Assembly (NCBI GenBank): GCA_963761905.1 | Contig: CAVXIQ010000001.1 | Coordinates: 186,001 to 250,000, forward strand | Reading direction: 5' to 3' | Length of the DNA: 64,000 nt | From: Gaiellasilicea sp963761905 | Lineage (GTDB): Bacteria > Actinomycetota > Thermoleophilia > Gaiellales > Gaiellaceae | In this document: positions 46,428-56,031 of the stretch, one piece after another | Numbering within the stretch: the stretch's first letter is position 1 | Layout of the letters: every line of letters starts with the position of its first letter | Made by a program: the position numbers and the translations under genes | The notes under the pieces: model-generated | Database searches by the model: none | Seen by the model: the letters and a program-made list of their open reading frames with translations, nothing else | What the model was told of the DNA's origin: nothing

Positions 46428-49196
46428 TGACCCCCCTACGTTCGTCGGCCATGCGTGCCCCGAGCTCCGCGCGCGAGCCGATCCCCAGCTTGCGATAGAC
46501 GCGGGTGAGGTTGGCCTGCACCGTCTTCGGACTCATATACGCCTTGCTCGCGACCTCGCGGTTCGTCAGCCCTTCGGCCGCGAGCTCTGCGACGCGCCGC
46601 TCGGTTGCAGTCAGCTCGTCCGGCGAGCGTCTGAGGCCGACGCGGTCGAGCTCCGCCCTGGCCTGCGCTTCCCATGGCGGCGCACCGAGACGCTCGAAGA
46701 TGGCGAGCGCCTCGCGCAGCGTGTCCGCCGCGGCGCGCTTCTGCTTCGCGCGGCGCTGCAGGCGGCCGCGGACGAGCAAGGTCCAGCCGAGGTCGAAGGG
46801 CAGCTTCGCGGCAAGGGTGGCGTCGAGCTCCTCGAGCGCGGCGAGTGCCCCCGCGACGTCTCCATCAGCCGCGAGCACGAGGGCGCGTGCCCGCGGCAGG
46901 GTGGCGCTGGTCCAGAGGCGCGGGAAGGTCCTCCCGCGTTCCTCGAGCCGAGCAAGGACCTCGCGTGCTCGCTCCAGCTCGCCGAGCGCGAGCAGCGCCT
47001 CGATGTGGAAGGGCTCGCTTCGATCGGGCAAGAAGTCGCGCACGCCGACGGCGTCCATCAGGTCGTGCATCCGCGTCAGCGCGCGATCGACCTCGATGTG
47101 GCTGCCGTCGACGTACTCGACGAATGCCAGCCCGGACAGCAGGAGCGCCTCCCACCAGGCGCGCCCCGTGCGCTCCGCGTGGGCGATCAGCGGAAGGAGC
47201 GTTGCGCGCCCCCGTTCGGCCCTGCCGCGGTGTGCGTCAACCAGCGAGCGCATCCGGAAGGCCATCGTCCACGGCCCCGGCGTCTCGATCTGGGCGATCG
47301 CATCGCATGCCTCCTCGACGCTCCGCTCGGCGATCTCCCATTGCCCGGCCCGGAGCTCGACGAGGGCGAGGTGGGCAAGGCGCTCAGCCCGCCAGACGTC
47401 TTCGCCGCGCTCGCGATACCACCGTTCCTCGACCTCGTAGCGAGCACGAGCCGCGTCGAAGTCGTCGACGCAGTGGAAGTAGATGAGCGCGAAGAGGCTC
47501 TTCTGGGCGTCGGGCCCGGCCCGCTCTTCGCACGCACGCCACTGCGCAAGCAACTCGGGCTGCTCGCCGTTGCCGCGGAGAGTCTCGGCCCAGGCCCAGT
47601 CGAGGTACACCGATGCGAGCGCCCCGGGGTCGTGGTCGGGATCGAGCGTCTCCCACCGCCGAGCGGGCGCGCTCGAGCGTTCCGGCTGGATCGCTTGCGA
47701 TCGAGACGTTGACGAGCTTTGAGTAGACCTGCGCGAGGAGGCGGGAATCCCCACGTGCGGCGTCCACCGCCAGCTCGAGCCGCGCAATCGCGTCGGGACG
47801 CCCGACGATCCAGGCGATGTCTCCCAGCAGCAGGAGCGCACGCGCGCGGAGCGGCCCGGTCTGCGCGCTCGCGGCGACGTCCTCGGCGAGAGCGAGGCTG
47901 CCTTCCAGGTCGCCCAGCGCGAGCAGTGCGGCAGCCTGCCCCAGCTCCCGCTGGGCGCGCGCCTCCGAGCGCTCGACGGGCGTCAGCCGGCAGGCACTCG
48001 TGTACAGCTCGGAGGCCGCCTGCTGAGCGCCTCGCTTCGCCGCCCGAGCGGCGGCCTCCTCGAGCTGGGCCGCAACCGGCTCGTCTGGCTCGGTCGTGCT
48101 GAGCGCGAGATGGCGGGCCCGCTCCTCGGGATCGGAGACGATCGCCGCGAGGCCCTCGTGCAGCCGGCGGCGCCGCTCGGGAGTCGCGGAGCCGTAGATC
48201 GCCGAGGCCAGCAGCGGATGTGTGAAGCGAAGGCGGCCCGTCTCGGTTACGAGCACGCCGGCCTCCTCGGCCTCGAGCAGGCCGGTGCCGGCGTCGTCCT
48301 CGGGAGCGACGGCCCGGAGGATCAGCTCGCGCGTGGGCCGGGACAGCGCCGCCGCCACGAGGCTCGCGAGCCGACCGCGCGGCCGACAACCCGTCCACGC
48401 GCTCGCGCGCGATCTCGTGCAGGTCTCTCGGCACGGGCAGCGGGCCTCCCCCCGCGACGGCGCTCCAGTCGGGCTCGAGCGCGCGGGCGATCTCGAGCGC
48501 GAGGAACGGGTTTCCTCCCGACGCCTCGGCGAGTCGCGCGAGTGCCGGGCGTGGCGGAGCAGAGCCCAGGCGGTCCCGGATCAGGTGGTGGAGCGCGGCG
48601 AGCGAGAGTGGCCCCGGCGAGAGCCGCTCCAGCCGATGCTCCGGCAAGGCCCGCTCGAGACCCAGCGGCGCCGGCTCCCCGGGATCGCCCCGGCGGGTGA
48701 GGAGGAGGCCGACCCTGTCCGGCAGCCGCCGGGCGGCAAACGAGAGCGACCCGGCCGACGCGGGATCGAGCCATTGCACGTCGTCGACGGCCACGAGGAT
48801 CACGGCGGCCTCGGCCAGCGATGCGAGCACGCCCACGAGGGCCGTGGCGACGGTCCGGGGCTGGAAGAGCTCGTCGGCTTCCGCGCGGAGGAGAGCTGCG
48901 GCGAGAGCGCGCTGCTGGATGGGTGGGATGGCGCTCCGCGTCTCTTCGAAGTCGCCGCCGACGAGGTCTGCCAGCGTCGCGTACGAAAGCTGGACCTCGG
49001 TCTCCGCACCTCGCGCCTGCAGCACTCGGATGCCACGCGACTCCGCCTCGCCGATCACCGCCGTCCAGACCGTCGTCTTGCCGATCCCGGCCTCGCCCTC
49101 GACGAGGAGCGCCCCGGGCTCGAGCGCGAGGGAGTCGAGAAAGCGCCGAGCCCGAGCGAGCTCGACGTCGCGGCCGACGACAGGGCCGAGCGTCAT
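46414..49196 (-). CDS. LAL-type LuxR family transcriptional regulator, frameshifted twice
   Basis: About 927 aa large ATP-binding LuxR regulator: Walker A EGEAGIGKTTVW near residue 35, Walker B VILVAVDDVQWLDPASAG, a long TPR-like helical middle, and a C-terminal LuxR helix-turn-helix (LTATERRVAELAAEGLTNRE, VQANLTRVYRKLGI). Shifts near 48385 and 47660 split it into three frames. ATG overlaps the ABC ATPase stop (ATGA), so it is the last gene of the transporter operon and is the likely regulator of the 31-bp element. Confidence 0.88.
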
Positions 49197-49984
49197 CGTC
49201 GTCCCTGCACGATCACGTCGTGGACCTCGTTGCGAACTGCGAGGAACCGCGGCGAGCTCCGCGTCGCGGTCTGCGTCCGCGGCCGCGCGAGCCCGACCTC
49301 GATCGACGCGGCGACCGTTCCTGGAGACGGGGCCAGGACGAGGACGCGGTCTGCCAGATACACCGCCTCGTCGATGTCGTGCGTCACGTGGACGATCGTC
49401 ACGCGCCGATTCTCCGCGGGCGCGTGGACGGCGAGCAAGACGTCTTGAAGCTCGGCGCGCGTGAGCGCGTCGACGGACGCGAACGGCTCGTCGAGGAAGA
49501 CGACCTCAGGCCGGGACACGAGGGCCCGAGCGATCGCAACCCGCTGCTGCATCCCGCCCGAGAGCTGCCACGGGTACTTGCTGCCGACGCCCTCCAGACC
49601 CACCTCTCCGAGCGCGGCTTCGGCTCGAGCCACGCGTTCGGTTCTCGACAGTCCGTCGCGGCCGAGCGGGAAGGTCACGTTCCGGAGCACGGTCAGCCAG
49701 GGGAAGAGCGAACGGCTGTAGTCCTGGAAGACGAGGGCGACCTTTCCGGAGGGACGCACGACAGGGCTCCCGTCCAGGAGCACCGTGCCCTCGCTCGGTG
49801 CGAGCAGGCCGCACATGATCCGGAGCAGCGTCGTCTTCCCGCACCCCGACGGACCGACGAGCGCGACCAGCTCGCCCTCCGCGACGTCGAACGTCACGTC
49901 CGTCAGCACGGGCGGCCCAGCGCTCGAGTAGCGCTTCCCGAGCGCGGCCACGCGAAGGACTGCGGCGTCAGTGGGCGGGCTCAC
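49193..49984 (-). CDS. ABC importer ATP-binding protein (SsuB/TauB/NrtD family)
   Basis: 263 aa with Walker A LVGPSGCGKTTLLRIM, Q-loop LVFQDYSRSLFPWLTVLRNV, signature LSGGMQQRVAIARAL, Walker B EVVFLDEPFASVD and H-loop VHVTHDIDEAVYLAD. The FQD...LFPW Q-loop is typical of the nitrate/sulfonate/taurine group. GTG start overlaps the permease 3' end by 17 bases. Confidence 0.93.
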   Translation of the reverse strand: MSPPTDAAVLRVAALGKRYSSAGPPVLTDVTFDVAEGELVALVGPSGCGKTTLLRIMCGLLAPSEGTVLLDGSPVVRPSGKVALVFQDYSRSLFPWLTVLRNVTFPLGRDGLSRTERVARAEAALGEVGLEGVGSKYPWQLSGGMQQRVAIARALVSRPEVVFLDEPFASVDALTRAELQDVLLAVHAPAENRRVTIVHVTHDIDEAVYLADRVLVLAPSPGTVAASIEVGLARPRTQTATRSSPRFLAVRNEVHDVIVQGRR

Positions 49985-50750
49985 CGACGGCTCCGTAGTG
50001 CCAGGCGAGGACGTGGCGCTCGAGCACGAGGAAGAGCCTGTTCAGCACGTACCCGAGCAGGCCGAGGAAGACGATGCCGACGTACACCTCGGGGATGTTG
50101 AAGAGGGCTCTCTGGGACTCGATGTAGACGCCCAGGCCGTCGCCCTCGCCGTTGAGCTCGGAGATCACGATCAGGACGAGGCCGATCGAGAGCGCCGTGC
50201 GGAGGCCGGCGAAGATCGTCGGGAGCGCGGCAGGCAGGTAGACCCGAACGCTCTGCCCGACCCTGCTCAACCCGAGGAGCGCCGCGGTGTCCCGAATCTC
50301 CGGCGACACCGCACGCACTCCCTCGACCGTCGCTACGAGCACCGGGAAGAAGACGCCGAACGCGATCACGCCGATGCGCATCGCGTCTCCGACGCCGAGC
50401 AGGACGATCGCGATCGGCACGATTGCGATCACGGGAAGCACGCGCAAGAACTCCGCCGTCGGGCCGAGCGTCCTCCGCACGCGAGGCGACGAGCCCATGG
50501 CCAGGCCGACAGCGACGGCGGCCACCGAGCCGATGGCGAAGCCGGCGGCAAGGCGCTTCAGGCTCCCGCCGACAGCGCTCAGGAAGTCGGCGCTCGGCCA
50601 CACGTCCCAGGCTCGCCGCACGACCTCGCTGACCGGCGGGAGGAAGTAGAAGCTCTCTGTGCGAGCCCACACCTCCCAGATCGCGAGCGCGACGACGAAG
50701 ACGAGCCCCCCGAGGAGGACGCCGGGAAGGCGTGGGGCGCGAGCGCTCAC
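49968..50750 (-). CDS. ABC importer permease 2 (SsuC/TauC family)
   Basis: 260 aa with about six transmembrane helices and the BPD-type coupling loop around EIRDTAALLGLSRVGQSVRVYLPAALPTIFAG (residues ~155-185). GTG 50750 overlaps the stop of the first permease (GTGA). Two different permeases imply a heterodimeric channel. Confidence 0.9.
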   Translation of the reverse strand: MSARAPRLPGVLLGGLVFVVALAIWEVWARTESFYFLPPVSEVVRRAWDVWPSADFLSAVGGSLKRLAAGFAIGSVAAVAVGLAMGSSPRVRRTLGPTAEFLRVLPVIAIVPIAIVLLGVGDAMRIGVIAFGVFFPVLVATVEGVRAVSPEIRDTAALLGLSRVGQSVRVYLPAALPTIFAGLRTALSIGLVLIVISELNGEGDGLGVYIESQRALFNIPEVYVGIVFLGLLGYVLNRLFLVLERHVLAWHYGAVGEPAH

Positions 50751-51511
50751 CGGGGTCGCGCCCGCTCTTCGCCGACCCAGAACAGCGCCCGTCGCATCGT
50801 TCTGCTCAGCACGACATCGATTGCCAGCCCGATGAGTCCCGCGAGGAGGACGGCCGCATACAGCTCCGGAATCCGATACGCGGCCTGCTGCGCCTGCATG
50901 TACGCGCCAAGGCCCTCGGTGCCGAAGTAGAACTCGGCGGTCACGCAGACGACCAGCGCGATCGCCGCGCTCACCCTGATTCCCGTGGCGATGCCCGGGA
51001 GCGCGGCGGGAACCGAAACCCGGGCGACCCGCGTGATGCCGTTTACCTGGGACGTCGCAGCGACGTCGTACAGCATCCGGTCGACCCCGCGGATGCCGTA
51101 GACCGTGTGGACGAGGATCGGCCAGACCGCTGCGTACGCCACCACGAAGCGCAACATCGGTGTCCCGAGCCCGAACCAGAGGATCGCGAGCGGGATGAGC
51201 GCGACGGCCGGGATCGGTCGCAGGAACTCGACGACGACCGATGTCCCGTGCTCGATCGTCCGCGAGACGCCGATCGCGATTCCGAGCACGACGCCGATCG
51301 CGAGCGCGAGCGCGAAGCCCTGGACGTAGACCTCGAGCGTCGTCACAATCTCGCCCGAGAGCGTGCCGTCCCAGAGCTCGTCGACGAGTGCGCCCGCTGC
51401 CTCCGAAGGCGCTGCGACGCTGTCGGAGAGATCGAAGATCCGAACAGCGGCCTCGGCGGCGACGAGGACCGCTGCGGCGAAGAGCAAACCGGGGAGGTTC
51501 GCCCACCTCAG
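50747..51511 (-). CDS. ABC importer permease 1, probable CTG start
   Basis: Six-helix permease of the same family as its neighbour, with the coupling loop RVARVSVPAALPGIATGIRV. No ATG or GTG exists in frame between the upstream stop and the first helix. CTG 51511 has GGAGGAG 7 nt upstream and gives LRWANLPG before LLFAAAVLVAAE; the alternative is TTG 51487, which lacks a ribosome binding site and cuts into helix 1. A missed base could also hide a GTG. Confidence 0.85.
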   Translation of the reverse strand: MRWANLPGLLFAAAVLVAAEAAVRIFDLSDSVAAPSEAAGALVDELWDGTLSGEIVTTLEVYVQGFALALAIGVVLGIAIGVSRTIEHGTSVVVEFLRPIPAVALIPLAILWFGLGTPMLRFVVAYAAVWPILVHTVYGIRGVDRMLYDVAATSQVNGITRVARVSVPAALPGIATGIRVSAAIALVVCVTAEFYFGTEGLGAYMQAQQAAYRIPELYAAVLLAGLIGLAIDVVLSRTMRRALFWVGEERARPR

Positions 51512-51526
51512 GAGCGCACTCCTCCG

Positions 51527-52561
51527 CTACTTGACGAGGTCGCCGACCGTGAACGCCTCCGGGATCAGTCCGAACTCCTTGTAGGCGCTGATCCAGGGCC
51601 CGATGTGAAGCAGCCGGAGGCGCGTCCCGAACCTCGAGCGCGCCATCGCGCGAAGGAGACCCTTGTCGAACTCCGCGTAGCGGGCGAGGATCGCTCCGCT
51701 CGCGGGGTCGTTCTGCTTCCTGTTCGCCCATGTGGCCGCCTCCTGGATGGCGTTCCGGAAGCGGGCGGCGAGATTCCGATCCACGTCGCTCCGCGCGATC
51801 CACGTCGTGAGCAGGCACTCGCTCGCACAGACGCTCTGGAAGATCGGCGCGACGAGCTTTGCGCCCTGTTGCTTCGCGATCGTCAGAGACGGCTCGGGAA
51901 GGACTGCCGCGTCGACGTCCCCACGAGTGAGAGCGCCGACCAGGTCGGGGAACGCGGCGCGGACGAGGATGACGTCTCCATCACGCACGCCACCCCGTTT
52001 GAGCCATTTCAGGAGGGCGACGTGCGCGATCGTGCCCGGCGCGTCGTATCCGATGCGCTTGCCGACCAGTTCGCGTGGCGCCGCAAAGCGCTTCCCGCGG
52101 GCGGACACGAGGGCGGCGGTCGGAGCGGCCTGCCCGTAGATCGCCCCCGCGGCGATGAGCCTCACCGGCGCTCCCTTCGACCGGAGCAGCGCAGGACCCC
52201 CGGCGTGGGTGGCCGCGAACTGGACGTCACCGGCTAGCAGCGCCGCGACTCCTGCGTTCGGATCGGCCGTCACGACCAGCTTCGCGTCGATCCCGTGCTT
52301 CCGGAACAGGCCGCGGGCGTTCGCGTAGAACGCCAGCGCCGTGGGCTCGAAGGGCGGGGTCGCGATCGTCACGGTGGCGAGCTGACGGGCAGACGCGCTG
52401 GAGGCGCCGCCGGCGGCCGTCAGGGCGGCGAGGAGCGCGACGGCTGCGCTGAGCGCAACCGTCGCCACCCTTCTGACGCGCCTTGCGTTCACTCCACGAC
52501 TCGCATTGTGCGAACTATCACGTGCAGCCCGACGCGATACAAGAGGTCGCTCGTTCATCAC
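51527..52561 (-). CDS. ABC importer substrate-binding protein (NMT1/THI5-like)
   Basis: 344 aa. Signal peptide VATVALSAAVALLAALTAAG follows a basic 30-residue lead; a start at GTG 52492 would remove most of that lead. The mature protein has the NMT1/SsuA layout: VTIATPPFEPTALAFYANAR, GVAALLAGDVQFAATHAGG, and VGKRIGYDAPGTIAH. No lipobox is evident. The ligand may be an anion or a pyrimidine-like compound; the sequence does not decide. Starts 7-10 nt after the preceding stop. Confidence 0.88.
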   Translation of the reverse strand: MMNERPLVSRRAARDSSHNASRGVNARRVRRVATVALSAAVALLAALTAAGGASSASARQLATVTIATPPFEPTALAFYANARGLFRKHGIDAKLVVTADPNAGVAALLAGDVQFAATHAGGPALLRSKGAPVRLIAAGAIYGQAAPTAALVSARGKRFAAPRELVGKRIGYDAPGTIAHVALLKWLKRGGVRDGDVILVRAAFPDLVGALTRGDVDAAVLPEPSLTIAKQQGAKLVAPIFQSVCASECLLTTWIARSDVDRNLAARFRNAIQEAATWANRKQNDPASGAILARYAEFDKGLLRAMARSRFGTRLRLLHIGPWISAYKEFGLIPEAFTVGDLVK

Positions 52562-52567
52562 TGGTAC

Positions 52568-52939
52568 CTAGAGCCCGCAGCGGTAGTAGCCGTTAGCGGG
52601 GTTGAAGACGTACAGGCCTCCCGCCTGCGGGCACGGCTGACCGCGGTACAGGTCGGCCCGGATCATGTGGATCGTGCCGCGGAACTCCCCCGTGGTGCGC
52701 TCGAAGAACAGGAAGTTGTAGGAGGGGCGTCCGTCCGGATCGGGCGGAACCGGCGGCAGCCCGTGCGCCGGATTGCCGCACACGATCGTGTCGGGGAAGG
52801 GCGGTGGCACGAAGCACGTCCAGCCCCGGGCCTGCAGCTGCGCCGGCGTCACTCCCTCCGCGCCCGCGGGCGCACTGACGACCAGCGCGGCCACTGCAGC
52901 CGTCGCGGCGAGTGCGGCTATCGGCTTGGTACGTCTCAT
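52568..52939 (-). CDS. Small secreted protein of the DUF4242-ABC operon
   Basis: 123 aa with a signal peptide (IAALAATAAVAALVVSAPAG) and a mature part with four Cys: GWTCFVPPPFPDTIVCGNPA, QPCPQAGG and YYRCGL, a likely two-disulfide domain. I do not recognise the family. ATG overlaps the DUF4242 stop by 4 bases. Confidence 0.68.
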   Translation of the reverse strand: MRRTKPIAALAATAAVAALVVSAPAGAEGVTPAQLQARGWTCFVPPPFPDTIVCGNPAHGLPPVPPDPDGRPSYNFLFFERTTGEFRGTIHMIRADLYRGQPCPQAGGLYVFNPANGYYRCGL

Positions 52940-53259
52940 CTCTCCTCCTTCGTCGTCGAGCGCGGTCGCTCCGACGTTCCGTCGTGAATGACCGCGCTGA
53001 TCCGCTCGAACGGAATCTCGGCGCGTGCGTATGCCTCACGAACGAGCTCCTCGGAAGCCGCTTCGAACATGCAGAGGAGCGATTCGTCCACCGGGACGAT
53101 CGTGGAACGGAGATAGCGCACCGGCTTCCCGTCGCGTCTCATCTCCTCCGTGATGACGCGAACCCGAGCCGCCCACGCGCCGAGCTCTTGGGCGCTCAGG
53201 CCGGGGCGGTAGTGCTCGACGAGGAATGTCTCCCGTGCCTCGTGACCGATTCGAGCCAT
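52936..53259 (-). CDS. DUF4242 (SCO4226-like) protein
   Basis: 107 aa ferredoxin-like-fold protein: TFLVEHYRPGLSAQELGAWA, VRYLRSTIVPVDESLLCMFE, and EIPFERISAVIHDG match the DUF4242 pattern; the Streptomyces member SCO4226 binds nickel. No signal peptide. First gene of the operon, with a leaderless ATG (TACCGT + 6 nt) below the 31-bp element. Confidence 0.82.
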   Translation of the reverse strand: MARIGHEARETFLVEHYRPGLSAQELGAWAARVRVITEEMRRDGKPVRYLRSTIVPVDESLLCMFEAASEELVREAYARAEIPFERISAVIHDGTSERPRSTTKEER

Positions 53260-53265
53260 GCCACG

Positions 53266-53319
53266 ACGGTAGGCCGCGCGGCGGGAAGAGGAATCGGGCG
53301 TTCGGCTACTTCTGTGGCG
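53266..53319 (-). promoter_or_regulatory. Regulated leaderless promoter, copy 2 of the shared 31-bp element
   Basis: Element 53289-53319 differs from 46397-46427 at one base. ATTCCT (-35), 17 nt, TACCGT (53271-53266), 6 nt, ATG: the same geometry as copy 1. Outside the element the two promoters diverge quickly, so the match is not a simple duplication of the genes. Confidence 0.8.
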
Positions 53320-53396
53320 GGTGAAGCAGCGTGATGCTCCTTATGGGTCGAGGCGACCGCAGCTTGGTTACCCACGCGATGGCATGTACGCGGTCC
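53320..53396. other. Short intergenic region
   Basis: 77 bases between the regulated promoter and the stop of the next leftward gene. I see no gene, clear terminator or repeat in it. Confidence 0.4.
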
Positions 53397-53912
53397 TCAG
53401 GGACAGCCGTCGGGGAGAAGCACAGTCAGATCGCCGAACGCGATCCGGGTGACCCGGTTCTCGGGCGAGACGTCGAATCGAAGCCGCCAATGAGGCGCAC
53501 GGGTGCGCCTGACGTAGACGTTTCGCACCCCCGGCAGGTCGGGGTCGCGGCGGATCTCGAGCCGCCGGTAGGCGCGCTGTAGCCGGGTCAGCGTGGCGCC
53601 GATCCCGACCCCGCGGCCTGCGAGCACACCGCGATCGAACCAGAGCGACCCGAGCCGACCGCGGACGAAGGTCGCATGGCCTCGCACGATCCCCGATCTG
53701 AACGGCGCTCTCGCGCACCCCGCGCCAAAGCCGGCCGGGTGCAGGTCGATTCCGAAGTGTTGCTCGACCTGGGTGACGGTCAGCCCGGGCCGCACCTCGC
53801 CGACCCCGTCGAGAGTCACGATCGAGGGGATGAGCTCCGACGAAGGCTCCGCGGCCGGAATCAGCGCGAGGGCGCCGAGGGCGACGCAGACGGGAAGCGC
53901 GAGGCGGCGCAT
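53397..53912 (-). CDS. Secreted protein of unknown function
   Basis: 171 aa with a signal peptide (LALPVCVALGALALIPAAE) and a soluble part: a GEVRPGLTVTQVEQHFGIDL repeat-like segment, then GVGIGATLTRLQRAYRRLEI, a pattern of short proteins in which two similar half-domains each start with a Gly-hydrophobic-Thr turn and a helix. Two or three Cys. ATG follows TACGCT by 8 nt, so probably leaderless. Confidence 0.68.
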   Translation of the reverse strand: MRRLALPVCVALGALALIPAAEPSSELIPSIVTLDGVGEVRPGLTVTQVEQHFGIDLHPAGFGAGCARAPFRSGIVRGHATFVRGRLGSLWFDRGVLAGRGVGIGATLTRLQRAYRRLEIRRDPDLPGVRNVYVRRTRAPHWRLRFDVSPENRVTRIAFGDLTVLLPDGCP

Positions 53913-53986
53913 GTTCGGCCAGCGTAGATGGCACGGGCGCAGAACTCGACTTCCTGCGAAGGTTGCTCGTACCGGTGGGCAGCTAG

Positions 53987-54442
53987 GTGGCGGAGGAGAC
54001 CAAGAAGGAGCAACTCGAGCGCGAGCACAGCGAGCTGCTCGAGGAGCTGCGCTCGCTGATCCCAGGCGCCGAGGTGCTCTTCGGCTTCCTGCTCGCGATC
54101 CGCTTCACGGAGAAGTTCGACAAGCTGACGCTCGTCCAGGAGCGCGTCTACTTCGCGACGCTGCTCTCGACGGCGTTCGCGCTCGTGATGTTGCTCGCGC
54201 CGGCGGCGTTCCATCGGATCCGGTTCCGCGAGGGTGACAAGGAGGTGATGCTGCGGAAGGGCAACCGCGAGGCGATCGCGGGCACAGGCGGGATCGCGGT
54301 CGCCTTCACCGGCGTCATCTTCCTGATCACCGACCTGATGTTCAGCCTTCCCTGGGCGTTCCTCGTCGCCGCGAGCTTCTTCCTGCTCGCGGCCTGGCGC
54401 TGGTGGCTGATCGCGCTCTACCGGGAGGCGAAGGAGAGCTAA
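53987..54442 (+). CDS. DUF6328 family membrane protein
   Basis: 151 aa. A charged N-terminal helix (EETKKEQLEREHSELLEELR) precedes PGAEVLFGFLLAIRFTEKF and four hydrophobic helices, as in DUF6328 proteins of actinobacteria. Function unknown. GTG start; no clear ribosome binding site. Overlaps the 3' end of the next leftward gene by 4 bases. Confidence 0.75.
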   Translation: MAEETKKEQLEREHSELLEELRSLIPGAEVLFGFLLAIRFTEKFDKLTLVQERVYFATLLSTAFALVMLLAPAAFHRIRFREGDKEVMLRKGNREAIAGTGGIAVAFTGVIFLITDLMFSLPWAFLVAASFFLLAAWRWWLIALYREAKES

Positions 54443-56031
54443 CGACGGTAGACGGCGACGGGGCCGTCGCGCTCGAGCAGCCGCCATCCGCCGCGGCGGA
54501 GCGCTGCCTCCGCGCGACCGGCGCAGCCCGGGCCGAAGTAGCGGCTCTGGCGATAGAGGCCGCGGTGGATCGCGACGAAATCGATCGCGGCCGGGATCTC
54601 GCCTCGCCCGCACGAGAGCGGCCGGAGGAGGCGCGCCAGGCGGTCCGCCTCGGTCGGGCCGACGGTCGAGTAGCCCTGCGGCCGCTCGCGCGGCGATTGC
54701 ATCGCATAGGCGAGGTAGACGCTGCCGAAGTGCATGTCGGGTCGGAAGACGGGCAGCTCGAACAGGCGCCCGTCCGTCTGGATTGCGGCGTAGGCGCGGT
54801 TCTGCTCGTCCGCCTCGACGGACGCGAAGAGGGGCACGCGAAGGTCGACGGCAAGCGCGACGAGCATCACGGCGACGAGCGGCGACCAGCGGATGCGGGC
54901 GACGGCGAACGCGGCGAGCGCGGCGAGCGCGAGGCAGGCGATCGGCATCAGGCGCTCGGGAACGCGCGGATAGTGGAGCGGCGGAAACACGCGCCAGAGC
55001 GGCTCGTAGAGCGGCGTCGTCGTTCCGAGCGCCAGCACGATCGGGACGAGGGCGGCGAGCCCGAGCCAGAGCGCGAGCGGCCGATCCCGCCGCCAGAGAA
55101 TCGCCAGCCCGGCGAGCGCGAGGACGGGCAGGAGCCAGCCGAGGAAGACGAAGCGCTCGACGCCGGCGTCGAGCGTCCGGTCGACGAGATCGCTCCAGGA
55201 AGCGGAGTAGCGGTCGACCGACCTCAGCGAGCGGCCGCCGCCGGCGATCGAGCCCTCGATCACGAGTTGCTGCACCGCAAATCCGGCGAGCACGGCTGGG
55301 AGCGCGAGCAGCGCGGCGCGCCGAACCCCGAGCAACCGACTGCTACTTGGCTCCCTGATCCACGCGTATGCCACCACGAGCGGGATCGCGCCGAGCGCGA
55401 GGTGCGTCTGGCCCGAGAGCGGCAGCGCGGCAAGCACGAGCGCGGCGGCGAGCCGGCGGTGCCGCTCGACGAGCAGGAGGCAGAGGGGGAGCAGGAGCGA
55501 GATCGGGCCGAGCAGATGGCCGGTGCTCTGCGCGACTCGGTACGGAGCGAGCGCGAACGCCAGCCCGCCGACGAGCGCGGCGCCGCGCGGCAGGCCCAGC
55601 TCGCGGAGCCACCACGTCGTCAGCGCTCCCGCCGCGACGAACGTGAGCAGGAGGAAGACGTTGTAGGCGACGACGGCGCCGAGGAGCGCGTGCAACGGCC
55701 AGTAGAGAGGCGCGAAGAGCCAGCCCTGGAGATTGATCGCGCGGTCGGCTTCCGGCTGGAAGGAGTACGGATCGAGCCACGGGGCGCCGGCGTTCGCGAG
55801 TTGGTGACCGGGCAGCCACATCGCCCAGCCGAGCTGGAGGTGGTCGCCGGCGGCTGTCTGTCCGAAGCCGGCGCTCGGGCGGGCGAGATAGCCGTCTCCG
55901 AGCTCCCGGACGGCGGGCCAGGTGGCGAGCAGAGCCGCCGCGAGCCCGAGGGCCAGGACGAGCGCTACGAAGCCCGGACGTCCGCGAGCAAGCTGTCGAA
56001 GTCGGGCACCTCGGAATCCGCGTACCGCCAC
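54439..56031 (-). CDS. Polytopic membrane protein, probable GT-C-type glycosyltransferase
   Basis: 530 aa with about eleven transmembrane helices, an early loop GDHLQLGWAMWLPGHQLANA after helix 1 that includes acidic residues, and a periplasmic C-terminal domain of about 110 residues (FRPDMHFGSVYLAYAM, IPAAIDFVAIHRGLY). The layout resembles YfhO/GT-C proteins, but no donor can be named. GTG 56031 is the first plausible start; it overlaps the peroxiredoxin by 67 bases, and a later start is possible. Confidence 0.68.
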   Translation of the reverse strand: MAVRGFRGARLRQLARGRPGFVALVLALGLAAALLATWPAVRELGDGYLARPSAGFGQTAAGDHLQLGWAMWLPGHQLANAGAPWLDPYSFQPEADRAINLQGWLFAPLYWPLHALLGAVVAYNVFLLLTFVAAGALTTWWLRELGLPRGAALVGGLAFALAPYRVAQSTGHLLGPISLLLPLCLLLVERHRRLAAALVLAALPLSGQTHLALGAIPLVVAYAWIREPSSSRLLGVRRAALLALPAVLAGFAVQQLVIEGSIAGGGRSLRSVDRYSASWSDLVDRTLDAGVERFVFLGWLLPVLALAGLAILWRRDRPLALWLGLAALVPIVLALGTTTPLYEPLWRVFPPLHYPRVPERLMPIACLALAALAAFAVARIRWSPLVAVMLVALAVDLRVPLFASVEADEQNRAYAAIQTDGRLFELPVFRPDMHFGSVYLAYAMQSPRERPQGYSTVGPTEADRLARLLRPLSCGRGEIPAAIDFVAIHRGLYRQSRYFGPGCAGRAEAALRRGGWRLLERDGPVAVYRR

